The notes under the pieces were generated by a model. The model did not search any database. It worked only from the letters and a program-made list of their open reading frames with translations, and was not told where the DNA came from. Both the position numbers and the translations under genes were made by a program. This document shows, piece after piece, positions 11,490-21,700 of a stretch of DNA of 64,000 nt. Positions within the stretch are counted from its first letter, which is position 1. The number at the start of each line of letters is the position of its first letter. This stretch comes from Suillus spraguei (lineage: Eukaryota > Basidiomycota > Agaricomycetes > Boletales > Suillaceae): NCBI GenBank assembly GCA_016800925.1, contig JABCPU010000312.1, forward strand, positions 16,247 to 80,246. Reading direction: 5' to 3'.

Positions 11490-14093
11490 ATGAGCACCCA
11501 GTCACTACTCCAGTGCTTGCAGGAATTGCAGGGTGTCCTGTCCCCTGTGACGGAGCTCTCACTCGCATCTATTGTCCGCTTTGTTTTCCTTGCGACAAAC
11601 CTTAAGAATGACATAGTCCTTGTTCTCCGCCTGCTAACCTATCACCGAGTATCATCCACTTTCTCTCTGCTAGCTGTCAAATTGTACTTGACGATGTGCC
11701 GGCTTTCTGGACAGCATTGAAAGACACTATCTGGCATGAGGAAAATTTCGGACTTTATAAACACTCCCTCTTTTCACGCAGTATGGGCAGAAACATGGTA
11801 TCAGTGAGTCTTCTACTTGTCATCCTCTCGAGCCTGTGAAATTTACGGTGCTGCAGCCATGTCTCCCCTCTACCCACCACAGCAGACATGTTTCTCTCTT
11901 GGCTGCACCAACATGAAGAAGCTAATGAGAGCAGAGCAGCGCCCTGCAATCCTATACACACTTGATCGTGGCCCAATTGCTACGTACTCTGTACATCTCA
12001 AATGTGATGGTGCGCATCTACCATATCATCTATGACACTGACTCAAATTTTATAGCTTGTCATGTTGGGTTCCATCACCACTATTTGATTGACTATAAAG
12101 TCCCTGCACATGATCGCAAGCGGACTTATTATGCACATGTACTGGATGTGCTCCATGTTGGCAGCCATCAATATGTTGATATAGCAGTTGTGCGGATGTG
12201 GAGAACACTGAATCTTGTTTCATGGTGAGTGCTATCCATAGCATCGCTTCATGATTCAGTGTTTCTAACTTGACTTTGGCTGTTACGAACTAGGGTGGCG
12301 TCACCAGCGACAGTGAAAAGACATGGACGGTCTGCTGGGAAGTTCTACAATGTCCAAAAGAGGACAAGGTGAAAGTACAAGGAATGTGTTCTGAGTACGA
12401 TCAAGGGTTCTGCCTCAAAGATAGATCTAAGAGGTTCTACGAGAATAGAGACTAAGGCTAAGGAGTGCTTAGACTTAGAGATGATTCAAGACGACTTAGG
12501 TTGGAGACCTAAGCGAAAGATATTCCAGGTAAAACCCAGTAAGATTAAAGTAGAGTATACAAGCGTAATACAACGTGCTTAAATAGGTCAATATGTGCGC
12601 ACGGATCAAGAGAGTCGTGAGAATGTAAGTGCGTATCCTTGGAAGGAAGGCAACTATAGTACAGATGCGTTGAGCATATGAGTCAGAGTCACGTTATGTA
12701 ATATACAAGTAAAGGTAATAGAGAGAGAATGAATAGGGGCACGTACGACTGTAACATTGGCAGGACGTCCATGTCAAACTGCGCCCCCTTCTATAATGTC
12801 TCCCTCTCAAAGGATGCTGTGCCGCCACCTGACTTTCCTTTCAAGTTTGGCCTCTCAGGTGACCACATCTGGAGTGGAGTTGTCCAACTCTCTCTCATCA
12901 AAGATTTACAACTTCGTGGTCAAGTGCTGGAGATCAAGCATGGAGGTGACCACAGGGACAGATTCACTGCACCGATACGTGCTCGCAACCTTCGCATCCA
13001 CCTCTACGGCCAGGAGGAGCTCCATCATTATTGTACCAAGTGCACTGTTCTCCACAACAACAACAACAACAATGGTGCTCCTGACCGAAAGTTTTCCGTT
13101 GTCATTACAGATGGGGTCACTGTAGGCCATCCATGTTGCGGCATTCATAATTGCCATGAACCCCTTGCCAATAATTGCGATAGATTCTGTACTGACCATC
13201 TTCTAACACACCTCCATATCTGTGCAATAGTGAACTGTGAGCGCAGTGTCACACCCTTGACTAGGACCTGCAATGACCCCACACACCAGGCTATCGAGAA
13301 AGCATACACCCAATGTGGCCAGGCACGCTTTCAGCTTCAGGAACGCCTTCAGCGTGCATATGTAGCTGTGCCCATGAACTCTGATACCAGCGATGTCACG
13401 ATTGCTGACCTTGAGGCCGATGATCCCTTGGAAGAGGAGTTTGAAGTCCCAGTTGTTGTTGGTGAGGGATCTGTGGAGACAGTGAAGCAAACTAAGCCAA
13501 GGAAACTTCACGCAAAGTTTGGTCGTAACCGTACCCACAATGAACAGTTGATCATTGTGCCATGTGGGATGATTCTCGCACGTGAGACATTTTATGGAGC
13601 AGAGGGTGTCATAAGCGTTGTGGTAAGGCAAATGCTTCTCACTTGCGATTGCAGACTAACTATGAGCGGATAGGAGATGTTCAAGAGGGTATTTCACGAT
13701 GAGAGCATCAAGCCCAGTCACATCTTTTACGACAAGAATTGCACCTTGTCTTACCATGTTCGGAACGACCCTTACTTCAAAAGCATAGGCCTATCTGTCA
13801 ATGTGTTTCATTTCCAGTGCAAGCATTCCATTGAAGATGCATGGTGTCAGGAACACTGCAACCCTGCCCACTTTGACGAGCTGCAGGACACTAGTGGAAA
13901 CTGGCTATTCAACTCCTCCATCACAGAGCAGACAAATGTCTGGTTCGGGGGATATCACTCAATATGCCGCGAGATGCTCATGGACAGATATGTCTTCTTC
14001 TTAGATGAGATAATCCTTCAGAAGAATCGGCTCACGAAAGAAAAGCTACATGCAGAGGGGAGACGCCCTGGCAACTGGCCACTAATAGAGTGA
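11490..14093 (+). CDS. CxC5/CxC6-type cysteine-cluster protein associated with KDZ transposons
   Basis: Cysteine-cluster protein of the kind found next to KDZ (Kyakuja-Dileera-Zisupton) DNA transposases in Agaricomycetes; molecular role unknown. The N-terminal exon starts MSTQSLLQCLQELQGVLSP. The first cluster is in LYPPQQTCFSLGC with LDRGPIATYSVHLKC and a Tyr/His-rich part before RTYYAHVLDVLHVGSHQYV. An intron, 12225-12763, holds a solo LTR. After it come WTSMSNCAPFYNVSLS, VVITDGVTVGHPCC and HNCHEPLANNCDRFC (second cluster), QARFQLQERLQRA, an acidic linker, FGRNRTHNEQLIIVPCG, an intron near 13622-13672, then VFHFQCKHSIEDAWC and EQTNVWFGGYHSICREML to the stop at 14093. The 3' half is open throughout. 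Exon borders upstream of 11817 are uncertain. No KDZ transposase is present in the window. Confidence 0.72.
12281..12756 (-). repeat. Solo LTR, family A, inside the CxC-gene intron
   Basis: A 476-bp TG..CA repeat in minus orientation (TGTTACGAACT .. ACGACTGTAACA), homologous to the LTRs of the 17,278 and 54,287 elements. It is flanked by a perfect 5-bp target-site duplication TTGGC (12276-12280 and 12757-12761). No internal element sequence is attached, so it is a product of LTR-LTR recombination. Confidence 0.95.
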
Positions 14094-14220
14094 ACAATTT
14101 GTTACTTGTCTTTATCATGCTCTTCTACAATATATAACTAACGTGTCTTTATCTAACATGTGTCCAAATACAAATAGTGCCAGCAACATCCAGCGCACCC
14201 ATCAACTCAAAGCTAGCTAT

Positions 14221-14416
14221 ATTTTCTTTGTTAATGCGATTGCTTTCCTTGGGGTGGGCTGGCCCCCTCTAAGCGGCTCAAGGAAAGCAATCGCATTAAC
14301 AAAGAAAATAATGTAGTTAGCTATACTTTGCTTTCCTTGAGCCGCTTAGGGGGGGCCAGCCCACCCCAAGGAAAGCAATCGCGTTAACAAAGAAAATAAT
14401 GTAGTTAGCTATACCT
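14221..14416. repeat. Fold-back (MITE-like) inverted repeats
   Basis: A perfect 30-bp inverted repeat (14221-14250 against 14280-14309) encloses a G/C-rich centre. The centre itself recurs in reverse at about 14330-14375 with a single mismatch, and the outer arm recurs a third time at about 14376-14407. The unit borders share GTTAGCTATA-like ends (about 14313 and 14403). No ORF. Looks like a nested non-autonomous DNA element. Confidence 0.75.
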
Positions 14417-14561
14417 GCAGGGTATTGAATACTGTCTACAATATATAATCTTATGAATGCTCTCTCCTCCATAAGAGGAGTAAGAAACTGTGCCGTGTTT
14501 GCAATGTCGCTGGTGTTGTTATTAGAAATGTTGCTGGCATTATTGGTATTTGGAGACGTGT

Positions 14562-15036
14562 TGTTACGACTGGGGTGGCGTCACCAGCGACAGTGAAAAG
14601 ACACAGTCGGTCTGCTGGGAAGTTCTACAATGTCCAGAAGAGGACAAGGTGAAAGTACAAGGAATGCGTTCCGAGTATGATCAAGGGTCTGGCCTCAAGG
14701 ATAAGTCCGAGAGGTTCTTACGAGAATAGAGACTAAGGCTAAGGAGTGCTTAGACTTAGAGACGATTCAAGGACGACTTAGGTTGGAGACCTAAGCGAAG
14801 GAAGTTCCAGGTAAAACCCAGTAAGATTAAAGTAGGGAATCTACTACAAGTACACTGTGCTTAAATAGGTAGATATATGCGCACAGACCAGGTAACCGTG
14901 AGAATGTAACTGCATATCCTAATAAGGAAGGCATGTGTTGTACAGATGCATTGAGCATATGAGTCAGAGTCATGTGACATGATATACAAGTAAGAGTATA
15001 AAGGGAAAATGAATAGGGGCACGTACGACTGTAACA
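14562..15036 (-). repeat. 3' LTR of the truncated minus-strand element
   Basis: 475-bp TG..CA family A LTR. It directly follows (in the minus sense) the polypurine tract at 15037-15046 and a hairpin at 15053-15073. Confidence 0.92.
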
Positions 15037-15069
15037 TTACCCCCTTATTACATTGAAAGTCACCGACTT

Positions 15070-16539
15070 TCAAACATCTCTGTTGTCGTCATAGACGGGA
15101 TCATAGTCATCGTAGTTAGCGACGTCTTCATCAGCGGCACTTCCTCCTAACATATAAGCCGCCTCCTCCTCTGCTACAGTTCTCGCTCGTCGACCTTCTT
15201 TTTGTCGTCGACGGTTAATAAGATACTGTTCCCACCTACGTAGTGCATCATAAAATCCATTGTCCTTCCAGGTAAGCGTGAACAGGGGTTCCCCACAACG
15301 CTGAGGGCAATAAATGGACAGATGGGTGGGACCATGTCGCAGACAGATTTGACACTGATAGTCGAGACAATTCTTTTGTCGATGTCCGATGATGCCACAG
15401 ACTCGGCATTTCATGTTTTCATCAGTGTTGGAAATGGACATGCATAATGGTGATGGTGAGATAACGGGTGTAGGGCTGGTAGATCTAGCACGCTTCTTCC
15501 CTTTCTTTCGTGTCATGCGTTTTAAGGCAAAGGCGTTGTCGCGTTGAAGCTGTGCCTGCTGCTTGGTGGTCAGGGTATACGCAGATGTGGGGAGGTCGGG
15601 AGTGGTTCCACGTTCAGCATCCGCAAGGAGTTCGTTAGAGGAAGAGGGGGAAGTGATGCCTAAGTCTTTTACTAAGACTGGTGAGACAGGATCCATTGGA
15701 CCAAACGATGACGGGATAGGCATGGGGGGATGAATGTGAAGGTCGCGAAGACGAGGACCTAGTGCTATTAATTCGGCTACGGGAATTCCTAATCTTTTTG
15801 GAGCTTCACACTGTTCCTCTGTACAGGGCTCATATAACCATGCAGGATGGTCATGAGAGACTACGACAGGAGACGATGAAGTCAGTTGTTCGATGGGAGA
15901 TGGGGTTCGGGGAGAAGAGAGGTCGGCTTGTGTTTGTTGCAAATCAGTGATGGCTTCTTCAACTAAGTTTCTGGCTGCTTTGGTTTCAGTGACTGATTGC
16001 TGGATGGTTTCGACGACTGCATTGGTGAGCTGCCCGATCTCTTGGACAGCAGTGCATAAGCCAGCAAGGGCGTCAACACTAGAATACATGCGCGAAGCAG
16101 GGGGTGCTGGAATAGGAAGTGGCGCATCTTCCTGCGGAGAGGGAGGTCAAGCAATGCCTGCTCGACGTTCGGCCATGATGTGAATAGCTTCTTCAACATC
16201 GCTTTTAAAAGAACCAGGAAGCAACAACATAGCATAAGAACGAATGCGTTTTTGAAGATGTAAGAAGCGTTGACGATATGTAGCATCTGTAGTTTCATTG
16301 GCTGTAGCTTCGATGAGGGCGGCAGTACGGATAATGTTGATGAGGAGGAGGGCCGGGAAGGCACCTTTTTCGGTGAGGATTCTTTCAATTTCAAGGGCGT
16401 GTCCTTCACATAGAAGGGCGGCTTCAATGTAGGAAGTGTTGTCGATTTCGGTGGTAAGGGATCCATAGTGTTCAGCATCAGAGTCGGAGTCATTGTTGGC
16501 AATGGTGACGGGGGTGATGTAGGCAGTGGGGAAAGACAT
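15070..16539 (-). pseudogene. Retrotransposon accessory ORF3 with two zinc knuckles (best copy)
   Basis: Third ORF of family A, about 489 codons, starting MSFPTAYITPV 54 nt after the pol stop. An all-helical N-terminal part (IDNTSYIEAALLCEGHALEIER, RQRFLHLQKRIRSYAMLLL) is followed by a coiled-coil-like stretch (VQEIGQLTNAVVETIQQSV) and a Pro/Ser linker. Then come a basic patch (KRMTRKKGKKRARS) and two CCHC-type knuckles (CRVCGIIGHRQKNC and CQICLRHGPTHLSIYC), and a final acidic tail. Only one break is seen: a CGA to TGA stop at 16147-16149. No signal peptide or membrane segment is seen, so it is not Env-like although it sits in the env position. The knuckles suggest nucleic-acid binding; function otherwise unknown. 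Confidence 0.8.
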
Positions 16540-16593
16540 TTCAATGGTGATAGTTGATCAAGTGCTAGTGCGAGTTGATTGACTAAAGGATAA

Positions 16594-17277
16594 TCAGAGG
16601 GAGTGTTGCTTCTTATATGCATTCAAGATTCGAGCGGAGTTCTTCAAGTTCTTTTCTGGGAGCCATTCATTATCTCCTGATGAATATCCTTTCCAAGAAA
16701 CGAGATAGCATCGGCAAGTGCCGGTTCCTTTGTGAGAAAGAATTGCCTCTATTTCATATTCTTCTTCTTCTTCAATGATGTCAGGTGGTGGTTTGGGGAA
16801 GTTCGGACCGTGTATGTCTGTTTCGCTATAGGACGATAGAACAGAAGCGTGGAATGTAGGATGGATCTTCCACTGCGGAGGGAGTTTGAGCATGAACGTG
16901 ATGGGTGATAAGATGTCGATGATCGGGAAGGGTCCGTATCGTTTTGGCGCGAGTTTCCTTGATGGGAGTTTGAGTCTAAGATTAGCGGCAGATAGCCAAA
17001 CCTTATCTCCGATCTTCCATGGAATGTACTTATCTCCTCGGGATTGTTCAGCCATTGTTTGCATTGCAATATTATGACAGGCGATTGCTTCTTCTCTTAT
17101 CTTCTGCAGGGATCGTACTCGATCTTCTGCTGCGGGGACAGATGAATCAGGGATAAGGTGAGGGATGGCGCGTGGTTCGTATCCCATCATGAGATAGAAG
17201 GGTGATGCGTTCCTTGCATCATGTTTTCGGTGGTTGTGGACGAATTCAGTGATTGGTAGGTGTTCTACCCAATCTTC
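16594..17277 (-). pseudogene. Integrase C-terminus with chromodomain (truncated pol)
   Basis: Pol 3' end of the minus-strand element. From the cut at 17277: EDWVEHLP, HNHRKHDARNASPFYLMMGYEP, the GKVW-like region (KIGDKVWLSAANLRL), then the chromodomain EEEYEIEAILSHKGTG, YLVSWKGYSSGDNEWLPEKN, stop at 16594. In chromoviruses this domain is thought to tether integration to marked chromatin. The frame is open over the whole fragment. Confidence 0.9.
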
Positions 17278-17752
17278 TGTTACAATCGTACGTGCCCCTA
17301 TTCATTTTCTTACCTCATTTACCATGTATATTACATAACATGACTCTGACTCATATGCTCAACGCATCTGTACTATAGTTGCCTTCCTTCTTTGGATACG
17401 CACATATATTCTCACACTCTTCTTGGTCTGTGCGCACATATTGGCCTATTTAAGCACAGTGTACTTGTAGTAGATTCGGTACTTTAATCTTACTGGGTTT
17501 TACCTGGAATCTCCTTCGCTTAGGTCTCCAACCTAAGTCGTCTTGAATCATCTCTAAGTCTAAGCACTCCTTAGCCTTAGTCTCTATTCTCGCGGATACC
17601 TCTTTGACTTGTCATTGAGGCTGAACCCTTGATCGTACTCGGAACGCGTTCCTTGTACTTTCACCTTGTTCTCTTTTGAACATTGTAAGCACTCCCAGCA
17701 GACCGTCTGTGTCTTTTCACTGTCGCTGGTGACGCCACCCCAGTTCGTAACA
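17278..17752 (+). repeat. 5' LTR of family A copy 1
   Basis: 475 bp, TGTTACAATCG .. CAGTTCGTAACA. It differs from the 3' LTR of the same element at many sites, including small indels (for example around positions 17310-17330 and 17400-17420). Confidence 0.93.
17447..17491 (+). promoter_or_regulatory. LTR promoter: TATA box and predicted transcript start
   Basis: TATTTAA at 17447-17453 lies 34 bp upstream of ACTTTAATCTT (17481-17491), a normal TATA-to-start distance. ACTTTAATCTT is the exact complement of the primer-binding site, which argues that the transcript starts here. Confidence 0.6.
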
Positions 17753-17753
17753 A

Positions 17754-17764
17754 AAGATTAAAGT
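17754..17764 (+). other. Self-complementary primer-binding site (copy 1)
   Basis: AAGATTAAAGT, one base after the end of the 5' LTR. It has no TGG start as expected for a tRNA primer. It is the 11-nt reverse complement of 17481-17491 in the LTR, as in Tf1-type self-primed retrotransposons. Confidence 0.65.
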
Positions 17765-17950
17765 CTATTTTGATCGTCGACTATCCAGTCTTTGACCCTG
17801 AACCCTGATCGCCTAGATCAGCAGACTAGCGTACGCGTACGCTGAGCAGATTGTCAAGAGAAGCCCTCTGACAGAAGAAAGCCCTAACGGACAGCAAGAC
17901 AGCGCGTGTAGGCACCGAGAAAGTATAACTCACCAGAAGAATCATTAACC

Positions 17951-18785
17951 ATGTCGACCAAAGAATTCGAATACAAGATCGGTCAACCGATTGGTTTTGA
18001 TGGAGATCGTGATAACTCTCGCAAGTTTATCCAGTCGTGCAACTTGCACTTTGACATCAATGAAAAGCTTTACACCACCGACAAGCAGAAGATCATCTAC
18101 ATAACATCCTTCATGACCGAGAAGAATGCCAAGTCTTGGAAGGAACAATTCCTTGAACACGCCCAATCTACCGACACTTCGGGACAAAAAGTTGGTTATG
18201 GGACGATGGTGGATTTTATGAAGAGCTTCAAAGAAGCATTCGAACCAGTGGATACCAGAATGACCGCGCTTACACGCCTTAGAGACCTCAAGCAAGGAAC
18301 TGGAGATCTTCATACCTATGTCGCCGACTTTGAGGCACTTGCAGCCAAGGCTCATATCACCGATAACGCGACAAAATCCAGTTCTTTCAAGATGGTCTTA
18401 ATTGGGGTATCCTTACAAAGCTTTTCAATACGGGAGATGTCTCCGAGATATTCAGAGATGTTGTGTTGCAATGCGTTGCTATTGACAATGCCCATCATTG
18501 GCTTAACGCCATGAGGACACGTCATGTTCCACAACAGAAGAAGAAGAACTACGGAAATGCGCGGTATATTCCGAACCGCGATTCCAATGCGATGGTCGTA
18601 GATCGAATCTCCGACATGGAAAGATCCGAATGCATGAAGAAAGGGCAGTGCTTCGGATGCAGAAAGACAGGACACCGCATCCATAATTGTCCTGACAGAA
18701 AGAAGAAGACCCCGCTCCGACAAACCGAAGTCAAAGGGAAGAAGAAGATGAAGAAACCGTGAGACGGATTGTTGAGGATTTTTGA
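17951..18785 (+). pseudogene. Gag of family A copy 1 (frameshifted)
   Basis: Starts MSTKEFEYKIGQPIGFDGD and runs through a helical capsid-like region (FMTEKNAKSWKEQFLEHAQ, DFMKSFKEAFEPV, LHTYVADFEALAAKAHI). A base is missing near 18377 relative to copy 2, after which the frame changes. The C-terminus has the CCHC knuckle CFGCRKTGHRIHNC. The ancestral frame stops at the TGA 18783-18785, inside a T5 run that also opens the pol frame. Confidence 0.88.
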
Positions 18786-21700
18786 CTTGGAGAAACAAAG
18801 ACTCGACGTATGTTTCTCCCAATGTATTACTAAGACTTGTACGCGCTGTAGGTGAAAGAAAAGAACTTCGTGTCCCTATCACCCTCCACTCGCGTACTCG
18901 CTTAAAATCCGTCGACACCACCGCTGTTATTGACTCAGGAGCAGCAGGCACATTCATCTCAGAAGAGTTTGTGAAACTCCATCAAATCACACAACGAAAA
19001 CTCAAGGAACCATTTCGAGTTACAACGGCAGATGGGACTCTCATAAAAGGAGGACCAATTACGCATTACTGCCTCCTAGTGGTCAAGATTGACGATCGAA
19101 CCATGTATGGAAAATTCAATATCACCAAACTCGGAAGGAGAGATCAAATCCTTCTTGGAATTCCTTGGTTACGAGCAATGAACCCAATTATAGATTGGGC
19201 TGCTGAAACACTTGTCCTTTCACGGACAGAGAAATCTGATGAAATCGAAATCGATATAGATGAAGACAGACAGAAGAATGGGTTGCCACGAGTATTCAGT
19301 CACCATACCAGATGGCAACATTCCCGTCTTCCGAAACCAAGCATCGCTTCTCCTGCTGATGTTCCAGAAGACCAGAACCAGAAGTACGTACTCCACGTAC
19401 TGCAGAACCCACTCCACGTGTACAACTGCCGCGAGCAGTATCACCGATTCCCCGCGCAGAGAACGCAAGAATGAATCTGAACCCGAGCATCGGGTCGGAC
19501 AAGAACCTATTGAGCAACGGCCAATAGAAGAACAGAAACAGGAAAGAGAAAACTGGAAGAAGAACTCCCAGGACGAACACCAATGTACCAAAATTATCCA
19601 AGTTCTTCGTTCCCCCGAAAACTCTTTCAGCTTCAATAGAAGAAATCCCTGATAAGAAGAACCCGTGCCCTCGTTGATCCCAACCGAGGATGATGACCAA
19701 TTCGATACCATGAATGATGTCTGGCATGCGCCGGAAGTACGCGAAATTTCCTCTTACAGCTCGGAGATGGTGAATTTCTTGTGGAATACGACACCGATGG
19801 AGTTAGCATGAGGATTATAGAAGAAGTATCCATGGATACACCATTGACACGTGATGGAACTTCCAACTCGAACAATCCTCCCTACTCCGCAATTCCCCCT
19901 CCGAAATATAGTAACAAAGCTCAGGAATTCGCTACGGACGAGAAGGAAAAGAAAAAGAAATCCTTCGAAGAATTGGTCCCGGATTATTTGCACGACTTCG
20001 CAGACGTCTTTGCTAAAGACGGATTAAACAAACTACCCCCCGAACGCCCTGGTATTGATCATCGGATCGACACCAAACCCGGTTTTATTCCTCGTACGTC
20101 TAAGGTCTACCCGCTATCGGAAAAAGAACGCGCTGCTGTCAAAACGTTTATCGATGAAAACGTTGCGAAAGGCTTTATCTCGGAATCGAAGTCACCTCAA
20201 GCTAGTGGCTTCTTCTTTGTGGGAAAGAAGAGTGGAGAACTGCGTCCCTGTCAAGATTATCGCTACATCAATGATTGGACAGTCAAGAAGCATATCCGCT
20301 CCCACTCCCTATTTCCCTTGTCGCACGTCTTCATAACGCACGGTTCTTTACGAAAATGGATATTCGGTCCGGTTATAACAATATTCGCATCCATCCTGAT
20401 GATAGGTGGAAAGCTGCTTTTACCACGGAATTCGGCCTATTCGAACCGAACGTCATGTTCTTCGGCCTTTGCAATTCCCCAGCAACTTTTCAAGCATACA
20501 TGAATCGCACCTTTCAACAAGAAATCAATGAAGGATGGATGGTTATCTATATGGACGATATCCTGATTTTCTCCACAACAATGGCAGAACACCGTGAACG
20601 GACCAGACGAGTTTTGATGAAAATACGAAAAGAACACCTGTTCTTGAAACCGGAGAAATGCACCTTCGATGCAGAAGAAGTGGAATACCTCGGAATGATA
20701 ATTCGCCCCGGACAAGTTGCTATGGACACCGCCAAGACCAAGGGAATCTCCGAATGGCCAATCCCGAAATCAGTAAAAGATGTTCGGTCATTCCTCGGTT
20801 TTGCAACTTCTACCGCACGTTCATTTCACACTATTCTGACATCGCCAGACCCCTTATCGATTTGACAAAGAAAGATAAGGCCTTTGAATGGTCACCCGAA
20901 TGTATGGACACCTTCGAAGAATTGAAACGACGCTTCACTTCCCAACCGGTACTCCGTAACCCTGATCCTTCCCGACAATTTGCCATTGCTACGATGCTTC
21001 GCTCGTAGCAACCGGCGGAGTTCTCCTGCAGACTGATGAGAATGGTGTTTATCACCCATGTGCATATCTCTCACAGTCTTTGAACCCTGCGGAGCGCAAT
21101 TACCAGATCTTTGATAGGGAACTCCTTGCCGTGATCCGGGCATTGAACGAATGGCGTCATTATCTCGAAGGAAACCCACACCCCGTCCTGGTATTCACCG
21201 ACCATAAGAACCTTCTGTACTTTAGAAGTGCACAGAAGCTCACCCGTCGCCAAGCACGTTGGCAATTGATTTTGTCTATTTACGACATCGAACTGCATCA
21301 CGTTGCAGGTACTAAACTAGCAGTACCTGATGCACTATCCCGCCGGCCTGATTATGACTCTGGCAAAGACGATAACGAGGATCAGACCTCCTCCCTGATG
21401 CTCTATTCGTTCGTCTTATTGACACCGACTAAAGGATGTGCTGTCATCCTCTGACCCCCTCGACGACCCGTCTTCAAAACGCATCTGATGCCCTTGATGG
21501 CGTGTGCCTTCCTCCTATGAAATCGGCACTCTCCGATTGGAAGATTGAGGAGAACGTCCTCTATTTTAAGAATCGCGCCTATATTCCACCGGCGCATCGC
21601 TCCGATATCTGAAAAGGTATCATGATCATCCTACCGCGGGACACCCCGGTAGATTCAAAACTGAAGAACTCGTAAACGGGAAGCCTGGTGGCCTGCTATG

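Larger units (their letters stand above)
14562..17277 (-). mobile_element. Truncated chromovirus (family A), 3' half only
   Basis: Minus-strand family A element read right to left: integrase C-terminus with chromodomain, accessory ORF3, polypurine tract and 3' LTR. It is cut at 17277 in the codons for EDWVEHLP exactly where the 5' LTR of the next, plus-strand element begins. Its gag, protease, RT and 5' LTR are absent from the window. With the plus-strand copy it forms a long inverted repeat (14,562-17,277 against about 22,180-24,872). Confidence 0.9.
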
